From assembly GCF_900176515.1 (NCBI RefSeq), contig NZ_FWXV01000003.1, forward strand, positions 744,001-808,000: DNA of 64,000 nt, in the 5' to 3' direction. Position 1 is the first letter of the stretch. Every line of letters starts with the position of its first letter. Source of the stretch: Kibdelosporangium aridum (lineage in GTDB: Bacteria > Actinomycetota > Actinomycetes > Mycobacteriales > Pseudonocardiaceae). Positions 9,140 to 19,911 of the stretch are shown here, in pieces. A program made the position numbers and the translations under genes. The notes beneath the pieces are model-generated. The model had not been told where the DNA came from. It was given only the letters and a program-made list of their open reading frames with translations, and ran no database searches.

Positions 9140-9382
9140 ATGACTGAGGCGGCGCTGGAGTCGACCCGCCGGGTGCTCGCGAGCTTCGGCTACACGGAAG
9201 TCGACATCCAGGGGATGCGCGTTCCGTTGGCCTCCAACGCGGTACCACCACCCGGAGCGGCGTTCGGCTTTGCCGTTCAGGGCGGCTGCGTCAGCGGAGC
9301 AGTCACGCCCGACGGAGTCAACCTGAGCGCGTCAGGACCAGTGGCCGAATGGGGCTGCAACCTGATCGGCGCGACTCACTGA
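9140..9382 (+). CDS. hypothetical small protein (80 aa)
   Basis: Small protein starting MTEAALESTRRVLASFGY with a ribosome site AGTGAGG just before the ATG. Most of the chain is glycine/alanine/valine-rich with two cysteines (GGCVSG and EWGCNL) and no signal peptide or membrane segment. It follows the DAPDH-like gene by four bases and may be the last gene of that operon. It overlaps the 3' end of the EACC1 remnant on the other strand by 7 bases. I do not recognise the family. Confidence 0.55.
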   Translation: MTEAALESTRRVLASFGYTEVDIQGMRVPLASNAVPPPGAAFGFAVQGGCVSGAVTPDGVNLSASGPVAEWGCNLIGATH

Positions 9383-9721
9383 CCGAGGAACTTGCGCGCC
9401 GCGTCCATCGCGGCGTCCGCTTCTTCGGCCGAACCGCAGGTGAGTTCGAGCTTGCGGCCGTCCTGCGCGGTCAGCTTGAGCGTCACCTTCTTTGGCGTTG
9501 CGGCTGGCGATCAACCACTCCTTGAGCGACCGGATCAACGTCGTCGCGGTCGCGCTCGTCAGGACCACTACCACCGCGTCGAGGACCGGGCCCATGTGAC
9601 CGTCTTCGATGGGCGCGGAGGAAAGCGTCACGTGGCCACGCAGGTCTTCCTCGTCACGCAACCAGTTCGCCAGTGTGCGTAGGTCGTCGTCAGCGCCGTC
9701 AACAGAGATCGCAGCTGTCAC
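9376..9721 (-). pseudogene. EACC1-like effector-associated component, frameshifted
   Basis: Reads from a GTG at 9721: AISVDGADDDLRTLANWL, then VLDAVVVVLTSATATTLIRSL and KEWLIASRN. After 'NA' the frame is lost at about 9490-9495 (GCCAAAGAAGG). Skipping one base restores KKVTLKLTAQDGRKLELTCGS and AEEADAAMDAARKFLGQ to a stop at 9376. The joined 113 residues match the small effector-associated constant component 1 (EACC1) that pairs with proteases, caspase-like or other effectors in actinobacterial conflict systems. No effector gene is adjacent. A genuine one-base insertion, programmed +1 shift or assembly error cannot be distinguished here. Confidence 0.65.
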
Positions 9722-9782
9722 AAGGAACCACAGTAAAACGACAAGCCCGACACACGGCCGGGCTTGTCCACTTCGTTGCCTG

Positions 9783-10889
9783 TCAGTCCTTCTTCTGCTC
9801 CGGAGCTTCGGGCTCTTCTTTCTCGTCGTCCTTGGCTTCCGGGGCCGCTGGGACCTTCGCGGTCTGTTCGTCGTCCTTCTTCTCAGCGTCGGCATCGGCA
9901 TCGGCGTCGGAATCAGAGTCCGAGTCCTTGTCGGAGGACTCCTTCTTCTCGTCGTCGTCCTCGTCGAGGGCGTCCTCGGACGCTTCGATCGGCGACGGGT
10001 CCTGCGGCGTGCCGTCGCCGCGCAACAAGGCCAAGTCTTCGCGTTCGCCCTTGCTGCGAGCCATGATGAAGTACACGACCGCGCCGATGAACACGAGGAT
10101 CGAGACCCAGACGTTGATCCGGACGCCGAACACGAGCGTGGCGTCGTCGGTCCGCATCAGCTCGATCCAGGTCCGGCCGAGGGTGTAACCGGCGACGTAC
10201 AACGCGAACGCGCGGCCGTGGCCGAGGCGCATCTTCTTGTCGACGTACACGACCAGCAGTGCGACGCCGAGGTTCCAGAGCAGCTCGTAGAGGAACGTCG
10301 GGTGCACGACGGCGATCGGTGTGTGGTCCACCGCGATGCCGGAGAGCTGGTCGGCGATGCCGGTCTCCGGGTTCACCCGCTGGTAGATCTCCAAGCCCCA
10401 CGGCAGGGTCGTCGGACCGCCGTAGAGCTCCTGGTTGAAGTAGTTGCCGATCCGGCCGATCGCCTGCGCCACCACGATGCCGGGCGCGACCGCGTCGGCG
10501 AACGCCGGCAACGGGATGCCCTTGCGCTTGCAGCCGAGCCAGGCGCCGACGGCACCGAGTGCGATCGCACCCCAGATGCCCAGGCCGCCGTTCCAGATGG
10601 CCAGCGCGTCCAGGGGATTCTTGCCCTCACCGAAGTACCGGTGGTAGTCGGTGATCACGTGGTACAGCCGACCACCGATCAGGCCGAACGGCACCGCGTA
10701 CACCGCGATGTCCACCACTTCACCGGGGCGTCCGCCCCTGGCCTGCAGGCGTTTCTCGCCCCACCAGATCGCCACGATGATCCCGATGATGATGAAGATC
10801 GCGTAGGCGCGGATCGGGATCGGGCCGATTTCCCACACACCCCGGTCGGGGCTGGGGATGTTAGCCAGGAAGACGTTCGCTCCGGTCAC
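9783..10889 (-). CDS. lgt: prolipoprotein diacylglyceryl transferase
   Basis: Seven-span membrane enzyme transferring diacylglycerol from phosphatidylglycerol to the lipobox cysteine of prelipoproteins. The Lgt signature is present as GRIGNYFNQELYGG, with IGARLYHV-type residues (GGRLYHVITD) upstream. At 368 residues it is longer than enterobacterial Lgt because of an acidic, low-complexity cytoplasmic tail (DSDSDSDADADADAEKK) seen in other actinobacterial Lgts. The start is GTG at 10889. It follows trpA by 61 bases on the same strand, the order known in mycobacteria. A lipoprotein substrate is encoded in the window (45649-47253). Confidence 0.95.
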   Translation of the reverse strand: MTGANVFLANIPSPDRGVWEIGPIPIRAYAIFIIIGIIVAIWWGEKRLQARGGRPGEVVDIAVYAVPFGLIGGRLYHVITDYHRYFGEGKNPLDALAIWNGGLGIWGAIALGAVGAWLGCKRKGIPLPAFADAVAPGIVVAQAIGRIGNYFNQELYGGPTTLPWGLEIYQRVNPETGIADQLSGIAVDHTPIAVVHPTFLYELLWNLGVALLVVYVDKKMRLGHGRAFALYVAGYTLGRTWIELMRTDDATLVFGVRINVWVSILVFIGAVVYFIMARSKGEREDLALLRGDGTPQDPSPIEASEDALDEDDDEKKESSDKDSDSDSDADADADAEKKDDEQTAKVPAAPEAKDDEKEEPEAPEQKKD

Positions 10890-10950
10890 GAGGGCACACG
10901 GTAACGCCTCGCCTCAAGTGGCCCGCATACCACCCTGCTGACTGACGCCC

Positions 10951-11750
10951 TCAGGTGCCTTGACCTGCGACGACGCGAGAACGGACACCTTGGGCCAATT
11001 CGCCCGCCAACGTACGAACCGCGTCGATGTTCTCGCCCGCTTTGGCCACGAACGCCGACCCCACGATCACCGCGTCCGCGTACGCCGCGATCTCCGCCGC
11101 CTGCGCACCGGACCGCACGCCGAGGCCCACGCCGATGGGCATGTCGGTGTGGACACGCACGCGCTGCACAAGATCGGGAGCCGCGTTGCTGACGGAGTCC
11201 CGTGCACCGGTCACGCCCATAACCGAGGCGGCATAGAGGAATCCGCTCGACTTGGCGACCGTACGAACGATCCGTTCTTCCGTGGACGCGGGCGCGACCA
11301 GGAAAATCCGGTCAAGGCCGTGTGCCTCGGACGCGGCGATCCACTCGCCTGCCTCGTCGACGATCAGGTCCGGCGTGATGATGCCGAGGCCACCGGCCGC
11401 GGCGAGGTCGCGGGCGAACGCGTCCACGCCGTAGCGGTACACGGGGTTCCAGTACGTCATGACCACGGCACGGCCACCGGCCGCGGACACGCGCTCGACG
11501 ACGGTGAAGATGTCCTTCACGCGGAAGCCACCACGCAGCGCCTGTTCGGCGGCGTGCTGGATGGTCGGGCCGTCCATCACCGGGTCGGAGAACGGCAGGC
11601 CGACCTCGACGATGTCGCAGCCGGACTCGACCATGGCGGTGAGCACGTCGGCCGAGCCGTCCACCGTCGGGTAGCCGGCGGGGAGGTAGCCGACCAGTGC
11701 GGCACGGTTCTCCGCACGGGTGGCCTCGAACAGCGTGTCCAAGCGACCCA

Positions 11751-11751
<1 letters not shown>
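10951..11751 (-). CDS. trpA: tryptophan synthase alpha subunit
   Basis: Cleaves indole-glycerol phosphate to indole and glyceraldehyde-3-phosphate inside the alpha2-beta2 complex. 266 residues; the TIM-barrel motifs VEVGLPFSDPVMDGPTIQ (catalytic Glu and Asp) and APASTEERI are intact. ATG at 11751 overlaps the trpB stop by one base, giving translational coupling and 1:1 stoichiometry. Last trp gene of trpE-(membrane protein)-trpC-trpB-trpA. Confidence 0.97.
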
Positions 11752-12991
<1,240 letters not shown>

Positions 12992-13013
<22 letters not shown>

Positions 13014-13801
13014 GCGGGGTGCGAACCGGCGGTGACCAGTTTGGTCAGCGCCGCCTTGGGATCGCCGCTGGCCACCAGGCCCTCGCCGACCAGCACCGCG
13101 TCGGCACCGGCACCGGCGTACGCCATCAGGTCGCCAGGGCCGCGAACCCCGGACTCGGCGATCTTGACCGTCTCGAACGGCAGTCCCGGCGCGATCCGGG
13201 TGAAGACCTCGCGGTCGACCTCGAGCGTGTGCAGGTCGCGGGCGTTCACGCCGATCACCGACGCGCCGGCCTCCAGCGCACGGTCGGCTTCCTCCGCCGT
13301 GTGCACTTCGACCAGCGCGGTCATGCCGAGCGACTCGACCCGGTCGAGCAAGCCCACCAACGCGTTCTGCTCCAACGCCGCCACGATCAGCAGCACCAAG
13401 TCGGCGCCGTGCAGCCGCGCCTCGTGCACCTGGTACGGGCTGACGACAAAGTCCTTGCGCAGCAACGGAACATCCACTGCCGCGCGGACAGCGTCAAAGT
13501 CAGCCAACGATCCGCCGAAACGCCGCTGTTCGGTCAGCACGCTGATCACCCGCGCGCCGGCTTCCTCGTAGTCCTTGGCCAGTACCGCCGGATCCGGGAT
13601 GTCGGCCAGGTCGCCCTTGGACGGACTGCGGCGCTTGACCTCCGCGATCACCCCGACGTCCGTGGACCGCAGCGCGGACAGCGCGTCCTTGGCCGGCGGC
13701 ACCTTCGCCGCCTGCTCCTTGAGGACTTCGAATGGAAGCCTTGCTTCGCGGGCCGCGAGATCCTCGCGCACACCGTCGATTATCGACTCGAGAACGCTCA
13801 C
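12992..13801 (-). CDS. trpC: indole-3-glycerol-phosphate synthase
   Basis: Ring-closing enzyme of tryptophan synthesis, 269 residues. EVKRRSPSKG (substrate-binding lysine), LLRKDFVV and VIGVNARDL motifs are complete. GTG at 13801 is preferred: GGGAAGGGG lies upstream as a ribosome site, and the protein begins SVLESIIDGVRED as in relatives. Monofunctional, no fused TrpF, as usual in actinobacteria. About 117 bases without an evident feature separate it from the membrane-protein gene upstream. Confidence 0.96.
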
Positions 13802-13918
13802 CGCGTATGCCCCTTCCCGCCGCACTGATGCTAACCCCGCGCCAGTTCGTGGCAGGACGCCGGGTCGGCCGTGCACAGTAAGCATGCGCCTGGCGACGCA
13901 ACGATTGCGCGACGGGGG

Positions 13919-14383
13919 TCAAACAGTCGGGTCTTTGCCTTCCGACAGGGCGCTCCAGAGCTCCTTCTCGCCGTCCGGCTGCTCGGTCTTGCCGGGCGCG
14001 TCGTACTTCGCGCCGAGCCTTGGCATCTTGTGGCCAGAACGCACAAGCAGCACGCCCGCGGCGACGATCGCGAGCCCGGCGAGCAACGCCAGGACACGTC
14101 CCCACAATGCTTGTCCCGCCGCGAAGGCACCGTTGACAGCGAGCCAACAAGCCGCGAAACCGGCCAGCGCCAACAACACCCCGACGATCCGGCGGGGCCA
14201 GCCGCTGGTGGCCAGCACACCGGCGATCCCGGCCAAGGACAGCAGCGCGAGCGGGACCAAGCCGCTCACCTGTTCGGAACCTGTCAGTTCGGACGACCAG
14301 TTCAGCCTCGACGAACCCCACAGCCCGGCCGACGCGGCGAGCAGCAGGACCGTGACGATCCATAGTGGACGACGGTCAGCCAT
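13919..14383 (-). CDS. Trp-biosynthesis-associated membrane protein (TIGR02234 type)
   Basis: 154 residues with four predicted membrane spans and a charged C-terminal tail (KTEQPDGEKELW). It matches by position and pattern the conserved membrane protein between trpE and trpC in actinobacteria (Rv1610-like). It overlaps the trpE 3' end by 8 bases. The function is not established; its constant position suggests a role linked to tryptophan synthesis or transport. Confidence 0.85.
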   Translation of the reverse strand: MADRRPLWIVTVLLLAASAGLWGSSRLNWSSELTGSEQVSGLVPLALLSLAGIAGVLATSGWPRRIVGVLLALAGFAACWLAVNGAFAAGQALWGRVLALLAGLAIVAAGVLLVRSGHKMPRLGAKYDAPGKTEQPDGEKELWSALSEGKDPTV

Positions 14384-15920
14384 CGGCGGCCGGCCTGATC
14401 GTCTCGGCCATGGCGATCGCGGAAAGCACCGCGCCCGCCTTGTTCTGGCACTCGTCGTCCTCGGCCGCCGGGTTCGAGTCGGCCACGATCCCGGCGCCTG
14501 CCTGCACGTATGCCACGCCCGCCTGCACCAACGCGGTACGGATCGCGATGGCCGTGTCCGCGTTGCCCGCGAAGTCGAGGTAGCCGACCACGCCGCCGTA
14601 CAGGCCTCGTCTGGTCGGTTCGAGCTCCTCGATCAGCTCCATCGCGCGGGGTTTCGGCGCCCCGGAAAGCGTTCCAGCCGGGAAACAGGCCGTCACGGCG
14701 TCGAAAGCGGTCTTGCCCTCGGCGAGCTTGCCGGTGACGGTCGACACGATGTGCATGACGTGGCTGTAGCGCTCGACCCGGAAGAAGTCGACCACGTGCA
14801 CGGACCCTGGTGCGCAGACCCGGCCGAGGTCGTTGCGGCCCAGGTCGACCAGCATCACGTGCTCGGCGCGTTCCTTCTCGTCGGACAGCAGGTCCTTCTC
14901 CAGGATGGCGTCCTCTTCGGGGTCCACCCCGCGCCAGCGGGTGCCCGCGATCGGGTGCGTGGTCGCCACCCCGTCCCTGACCGTGACCAGCGATTCCGGG
15001 CTGGACCCGACGATGTCGAAGCCGTCCAGCCGCAGCAGGTACATGTACGGGCTCGGGTTGGTCGTGCGCAGAATCCGGTACACGTCCAGCGAGTCGGCGT
15101 TGGTGCGCATCTCGAACCGTTGGGACACCACGATCTGGAAGGCCTCCCCGGCCCGGATCGCTTCCTTGGCCTTCTCGACGGCCGCGCCGAACTCCTCGCG
15201 GGTGCGGCGGCGGGTGAACTGCGGCTTGGGGCGCTCGAACACCATCGCCGTCGGCTCGGCCGAAGTCCACAGGTCCTGGGTCATCTTGCCGAGCCGGGCG
15301 ACCGCGTCGTCGTACGCCTCGTCCACCCGCTCGGGGGTGTTGTCCCAGTTCACAGCATTGGCGATGAGGGTGATCGTGCCTTCGTGGTGGTCGAGGGCGG
15401 CCAGGTCGGTCGCCATCATCATCACCAGCTCGGGGATCCGCAGGTCGTCCTCGGCCAGCTCAGGCAGCCGTTCCAGGCGCCGGACGGTGTCGTAACCGAT
15501 GTAACCCACCATCCCGCCGGTCAGCGGCGGCAGGCCGGGCAGCGGCTCGGTGTGCAGCAGCCGGAAGGTCTCTCGCAACGCCTCCAACGGGTCACCGTCG
15601 CCGTGCAGGTCCTCTGGCACCTTCCCGGACCAGGTGGCCGTCCCGTCCTTGGACGTCAGCGAGGCGGCGCAGCGAGCGCCGACGAAGGACCATCGTGACC
15701 AGGACCGGCCGTTCTCCGCGGACTCGAGCAGGAAGGTCCCGGTCCGGTCGCCCGCGAGCTTGCGGTACACGCCGACCGGGGTCTCCGCGTCCGCCAGCAG
15801 CTTGCGGGTGACTGGGATCACCCTGCGGTCGCGGGCGAGGGCGTGGAACTCCTCGCGGGTGGGGCTGATCGCGCCCATCCCGGTGTGCACGGGCAGGTCC
15901 GATCCGATCACGCTGGCCAT
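14376..15920 (-). CDS. trpE: anthranilate synthase component I
   Basis: Makes anthranilate from chorismate with ammonia supplied by a TrpG partner not in this window. About 514 residues from the ATG at 15920. The feedback-binding LLESAENG motif (LLES) lies near residue 60-67, and the chorismate-binding C-terminal domain has GTRWRGVDPEED, RNDLGR, GTLSGAPKPRAM and QAGAGIVADSNP. An ATG at 15878 is a possible shorter start. The gene is divergent from a TetR regulator 109 bases away. No leader peptide or T-box was recognised upstream. Confidence 0.95.
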   Translation of the reverse strand: MASVIGSDLPVHTGMGAISPTREEFHALARDRRVIPVTRKLLADAETPVGVYRKLAGDRTGTFLLESAENGRSWSRWSFVGARCAASLTSKDGTATWSGKVPEDLHGDGDPLEALRETFRLLHTEPLPGLPPLTGGMVGYIGYDTVRRLERLPELAEDDLRIPELVMMMATDLAALDHHEGTITLIANAVNWDNTPERVDEAYDDAVARLGKMTQDLWTSAEPTAMVFERPKPQFTRRRTREEFGAAVEKAKEAIRAGEAFQIVVSQRFEMRTNADSLDVYRILRTTNPSPYMYLLRLDGFDIVGSSPESLVTVRDGVATTHPIAGTRWRGVDPEEDAILEKDLLSDEKERAEHVMLVDLGRNDLGRVCAPGSVHVVDFFRVERYSHVMHIVSTVTGKLAEGKTAFDAVTACFPAGTLSGAPKPRAMELIEELEPTRRGLYGGVVGYLDFAGNADTAIAIRTALVQAGVAYVQAGAGIVADSNPAAEDDECQNKAGAVLSAIAMAETIRPAADG

Positions 15921-16028
15921 GCCGCCATTCTGCCGGGAGCACGCCGAGCGGCACGACTGGGTCAAGCCGCAGTCAGACAGAATTCATCGCATGTTGAAAA
16001 GTTTGACTCACCGAGTGATGATGGTGGC

Positions 16029-16649
16029 GTGACAACGAGCGCGGAACAAGAGGGCAAGCGCCGCGGGCGGCGGCCCGCCGGTGCCGACACCAAGAACGCC
16101 CTGATCGAGGCGGCCAGGGAGGTGTTCACCGAACAAGGCTACGAAGGCGCCACGGTCCGCGCGATCGCGAAACGGGCGGGTGTCGACCCCGCCATGGTCA
16201 ACCACTGGTTCGGCGGCAAGGAAGGCCTGTTCGCCCAGTCCGTGCTGCAACTGCCGGTGGACCCGGCGGTGATCGCCAACGAGATCGCCAGCGGCGACAT
16301 CAACACCCTTGGCGACCGGGTCGTCCGCCGGTTTCTCACCGTGTGGGACAGCACCGGCGGCGGGCAGTTCGCGGCGTTGGTGCGCAGTGTCGCGGGCCAC
16401 GAGATGGCCGTGCACGGGTTGCGCGACATCTTCCTCAAGCAGATCTTCATGCGTGTGGCCGCGAAGACCGGCGCCGACAACGCCATGTTCCGGGCCACCC
16501 TGGTCGCCAGCCAGCTGATCGGGATGGGGATGGTCCGGTACGTCGCCAAGTTCGAACCGTTGGCCAGCAACGACATCGACACCATGGCCGCGGCGGTCGG
16601 GCCGACCGTGCAGCGCTACTTCACCGGCGAGATCGCCAGTCCTAGTTGA
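16029..16649 (+). CDS. TetR/AcrR-family transcriptional regulator (paralogue of 19912-20490)
   Basis: 206 residues. The N-terminal HTH reads GYEGATVRAIAKRAGVDPAMVNHWF, followed by a ligand domain whose LPVDPAVIANEI and FLTVWDS segments closely match the second TetR at 19912. The start is GTG at 16029 with GATGGTGG before it. A short inverted repeat ACTC-ACC-GAGT at 16006-16016 lies just upstream and may be part of an operator. Divergent from trpE; the target and ligand are unknown. Its stop overlaps the small zinc-finger gene on the other strand by 8 bases. Confidence 0.88.
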   Translation: MTTSAEQEGKRRGRRPAGADTKNALIEAAREVFTEQGYEGATVRAIAKRAGVDPAMVNHWFGGKEGLFAQSVLQLPVDPAVIANEIASGDINTLGDRVVRRFLTVWDSTGGGQFAALVRSVAGHEMAVHGLRDIFLKQIFMRVAAKTGADNAMFRATLVASQLIGMGMVRYVAKFEPLASNDIDTMAAAVGPTVQRYFTGEIASPS

Positions 16650-16836
16650 GATGTGCTGACCGCGTCGCGGTCTTGAGCGGAGCCAGCATGCGGGCGACCG
16701 GGGACAGTTCGACGACCTCACGCCTGCAGTCCGAGCAGACCTCGATGTGGTCGTGGAAGTCGTTGCTTTCCCGCACTGTCAACACTCCGAGCACATAGCC
16801 GCCCGCGGTGACGGTGTACGAACACGCGCGTGTCAT
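16642..16836 (-). CDS. small zinc-finger anti-sigma-like protein (64 aa)
   Basis: Begins MTRACSYTVTAGGYVLGVL and has the zinc anti-sigma signature FHDHIEVCSDCRREVVEL (His-x3-Cys-x2-Cys), followed by helix LSPVARMLAPL. In full ZAS proteins this module sits at the N-terminus and is followed by a membrane anchor; here the protein stops after the module, so it would be soluble. An AAGGAGG ribosome site precedes the ATG by 5 bases. It lies downstream, on the same strand, of an ECF-type sigma gene and a membrane-anchored partner, so binding that sigma factor is a reasonable inference. Confidence 0.72.
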   Translation of the reverse strand: MTRACSYTVTAGGYVLGVLTVRESNDFHDHIEVCSDCRREVVELSPVARMLAPLKTATRSAHLN

Positions 16837-16854
16837 CGTGCCTCCTTGCCGGAG

Positions 16855-16894
16855 GGGCGGACGACGGCCCGGGGGGAGTGGCCGTCGCCCGCCC
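16855..16894 (-). terminator. strong GC-rich hairpin between anti-sigma-like genes
   Basis: Fifteen-base arms 16855-16869 and 16880-16894 are complementary except for one mismatch, with a 10-base loop. The hairpin lies 48 bases beyond the stop of the 16942-17724 gene and 19 bases upstream of the ATG of the small zinc-finger gene. No T-run follows, so it could be a non-canonical actinobacterial terminator or an RNA-stability element. Confidence 0.55.
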
Positions 16895-16941
16895 GTGGAA
16901 GTGGCGACTGCTGGGAGGCTACGTCGCCACTATCGCCGCGG

Positions 16942-17724
16942 TCAGTTGTTTGGGCGCTCTGACGGCGGCGTGCCGTTGGGCTTGCCCGGCTGCGGTTGCT
17001 CGGTGTTCCCGCGCTCTGCCGGCTGCGTGGGCTTGCCCGGCTCGGATGGCTTGTGCTCGTTGGTTTTCTGCTCGTTCGGCCGCTGACCGAGGACGGTGAC
17101 GCAGAACGCGGGCACCTTGTCCTTGCCACCCGCGGCGGTGATCAGCGCCTCGAACGCCGGGCTCTCAAGCCGCTTGCCGCGGTCGGCCTCTGGTGCCGAG
17201 GTGTACGCCTGGCAAAGTCCGTGCTCTGACGGCGAAGGTGCGGGGTTGTTCCCGTTTTCGTTGGCAGGCTTGCCGTTTCCCGGTCTGTCCGTGCCAGGTT
17301 TTTCGCTGTTCGGCGTGTTCTTGTCGGTCGGGTTGCCCTTGCCGGAGTCCTCCGCGGGAGCGGTGGCGGAGTTGCTGGTCGTGGCCGGTACAGCTGGGCT
17401 GTCCTGTGAAGGCAGATTCCCTGTGGCAGCAGCGAATGCGACGCCGCCTGCGGCCATCGCGCCGATGGCGACGGCCGCGGCCTTCACCGTGAAGAGCTTT
17501 GTCAGTCTGTGCATCGACCATCTCCGTGGCTGAGTTGTCTCGGCGAGACGAGCGCTCCGAAACGCGGCCACAGCGGCTTCTTCACCGGCGAGCTCACTGG
17601 CATGCGCCGGTGCGGCGGCATCCGCGAGCAGCTCGTCCAGCGCCCGCGCCCGGTCCGGCGTACCGCCCGGCCCCTGCTGCCCGGCGGTACGCCGGTCCAC
17701 CCGGCGGAAACGTCTCGCGCTCAT
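16942..17724 (-). CDS. single-pass membrane protein downstream of sigma factor (putative anti-sigma)
   Basis: 260 residues. The cytoplasmic N-terminus (about 70 residues) is acidic/alanine-rich with EEAAVAAFRSAR, as in anti-sigma factors of sigma-70-like ECF pairs. One membrane span follows (VKAAAVAIGAMAAGGVAFAAA, about 79-99). A long Pro/Asn/Gly/Lys-rich extracellular stretch carries two cysteines (GLCQAY, AFCVTV) and a tail of KPNGTPP-type repeats. It starts 34 bases after the sigma-gene stop on the same strand. This pairing of sigma factor and one-span partner is common in Pseudonocardiaceae and Streptomyces. The inhibitory role is inferred from position and topology. Confidence 0.7.
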   Translation of the reverse strand: MSARRFRRVDRRTAGQQGPGGTPDRARALDELLADAAAPAHASELAGEEAAVAAFRSARLAETTQPRRWSMHRLTKLFTVKAAAVAIGAMAAGGVAFAAATGNLPSQDSPAVPATTSNSATAPAEDSGKGNPTDKNTPNSEKPGTDRPGNGKPANENGNNPAPSPSEHGLCQAYTSAPEADRGKRLESPAFEALITAAGGKDKVPAFCVTVLGQRPNEQKTNEHKPSEPGKPTQPAERGNTEQPQPGKPNGTPPSERPNN

Positions 17725-17758
17725 CTCGGATACCTCAGCGTCTGGGTCTTCAAAAGTG

Positions 17759-18400
17759 TCACTCCCCCTGGTCAGCGGCCTGTTCGAGGAGCTCGGCGAG
17801 CTTGCGCAGACCGCGGTAGGCGGACGTGCGCACGGCACCCGCGCGCTTGCCGAGCACCTTGCCCGAGGCCTTCGCGTCGAGCCCGACGACCACTCGCAGC
17901 AGGACGGCCTCGGCCTGGTCCTGCGGCAGCTTGGCGATCATCGCCAGTGCCGCGTCGGTGGCCATCGAGTCCACAGCGGACTCAGCGGTGTCGCTGGTCG
18001 CCGGCCGGTCGGTCAGCTCCTCGACCGGTTGCGTGTCGACCGGTCGCCTGCGCTGGCTCCTGAGGTGATCCATTGCCCGATTGCGGGCGATGGTCGTTGC
18101 CCAGCCGCGGAAACCGTCGGCGTCGCCGCGAAAAGACGGCAGGTCACGCGCTATCTGCAGCCATGCCTCGGAAGCGACGTCCTCGGCGTCCTGGCCGACG
18201 AGCACCCGCAGGTATCGCAGCAGCGCGGGCTGGACGGACCGGTACAGCACCCGGAACGCGCTCTCGTTGCCTCCCTTGGCCTGCGAGATCGCCGCGGCCA
18301 GGGCGACCTCCGGCGATGTGTCTATTGTGGACTGTTTTCGCCGGAACGACCGGACATTCCCGCTGTCACCGAATGCGGCGGCACTCTGCACCCGCGACAT
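17759..18400 (-). CDS. ECF-type RNA polymerase sigma factor
   Basis: 213 residues with sigma region 2 (ALLRYLRVLVGQDAEDVASEAW and RGWATTIARNRAMDHLR) and region 4 (LPQDQAEAVLLRVVVGLDAKASG, KRAGAVRTSAYRGLRKL), with no region 1 or 3. It directs polymerase to a small regulon in response to an unidentified signal. It heads a minus-strand run with the one-span protein and, beyond a hairpin, the small zinc-finger protein. The group lies between hisI and the trp genes, outside the conserved pathway. Confidence 0.9.
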   Translation of the reverse strand: MSRVQSAAAFGDSGNVRSFRRKQSTIDTSPEVALAAAISQAKGGNESAFRVLYRSVQPALLRYLRVLVGQDAEDVASEAWLQIARDLPSFRGDADGFRGWATTIARNRAMDHLRSQRRRPVDTQPVEELTDRPATSDTAESAVDSMATDAALAMIAKLPQDQAEAVLLRVVVGLDAKASGKVLGKRAGAVRTSAYRGLRKLAELLEQAADQGE

Positions 18401-18446
18401 CCTGAGCCATCGCCGGGCGGAAGGAAAGCCCTGTGGGCGAAAGAAC

Positions 18447-18788
18447 TCAGTCGGTCAACAACACGTCAGCGTCGAAACACGTTTTGTCACCGGTGTGGCA
18501 CGCCGCGCCTTGCTGATCGACGATCAACAGCACTGTGTCGCCGTCGCAGTCAAGCCGCACTTCATGTACGTGCTGAATGTGCCCGGACGTCTCGCCCTTG
18601 ACCCAGAGCTTCTGACGGCTACGCGAGAAGTACGTGCCCTTGCGTGTGGCGAGCGTCAGATCGAGCGCCTCGTCGTTCATCCACGCGACCATCAGCACCT
18701 CGCCCGTGCCGCGCTGCTGGGCGACCGCGCACACCAGGCCGTCGGAGTTGCGCTTGAGACGTGCGGCGATCTTCGGGTCGAGGCTCAT
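18447..18788 (-). CDS. hisI: phosphoribosyl-AMP cyclohydrolase
   Basis: Third histidine step, opening the purine ring of phosphoribosyl-AMP. 113 residues, single-domain (no HisE fusion), typical for actinobacteria. KGETSGHIQHVHEVRLDCDGD and GAACHTGDKTCF carry the Zn/Mg ligands. ATG at 18788 overlaps the preceding membrane-protein gene by 4 bases. Last his gene in this window. Confidence 0.96.
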   Translation of the reverse strand: MSLDPKIAARLKRNSDGLVCAVAQQRGTGEVLMVAWMNDEALDLTLATRKGTYFSRSRQKLWVKGETSGHIQHVHEVRLDCDGDTVLLIVDQQGAACHTGDKTCFDADVLLTD

Positions 18789-19128
18789 TTGGACTCCAGG
18801 TGGTCCCGTGCGGGCTCGGTGTTGACCAGCACGGCTGTGTAGAGATACGCGGCGGTGAGCAGACCGGACACCACACGCACCCACCAAGGCGGCGCGTCGG
18901 ACAACGCGATCAGCAGGTGGACGACGGCGAACAGGCAGGTCGCGACCATGGTGACGACCCGGGCGAACCGCAGCCGCACGATCAGGCCAACGCACACGGC
19001 CACCGCCACGATGCCCGCGCCGATGGGCAGGCGGAGGTTCTGCGAGTCCCACGCCAGCGCGACGGCCACGAACAGCACCGCGCCGAGGCCGATCACCCCG
19101 AGCGAGACCTTGACCTCGGTCGGCGCGT

Positions 19129-19132
<4 letters not shown>
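18785..19132 (-). CDS. four-span membrane protein between hisF and hisI
   Basis: 115 residues with four hydrophobic segments (VIGLGAVLFVAVALAW, IGAGIVAVAVCVGLIV, MVATCLFAVVHLLIAL, SGLLTAAYLYTAVLV). Its ATG overlaps the hisF stop and its own stop overlaps the hisI start, both by 4 bases, so it is translated as part of the his operon. I do not recognise a named family; the function is unknown. Confidence 0.8.
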
Positions 19133-19881
<749 letters not shown>

Positions 19882-19911
19882 GCGCAAAGCCTACGTGGCA
19901 CGCTTGGACAC

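Noticed and set aside
9480..9500. Programmed frameshift site in the EACC1-like gene
   Set aside because: No recognised slippery heptamer or following structure was seen; a simple indel or sequence error is more likely.
9609..10904. Plus-strand 431-codon open frame opposite lgt
   Set aside because: Composition is that of an antisense frame; the minus-strand lgt has all family motifs.
13019..15698. Long plus-strand open frames opposite trpC, trpE and the Trp-associated gene
   Set aside because: They are antisense frames produced by high G/C codon bias and have no domain-like sequence.
16006..16016. Short inverted repeat ACTC-ACC-GAGT before the first TetR gene as an operator
   Set aside because: Only four-base arms; too short to call as a separate site, mentioned under the gene only.
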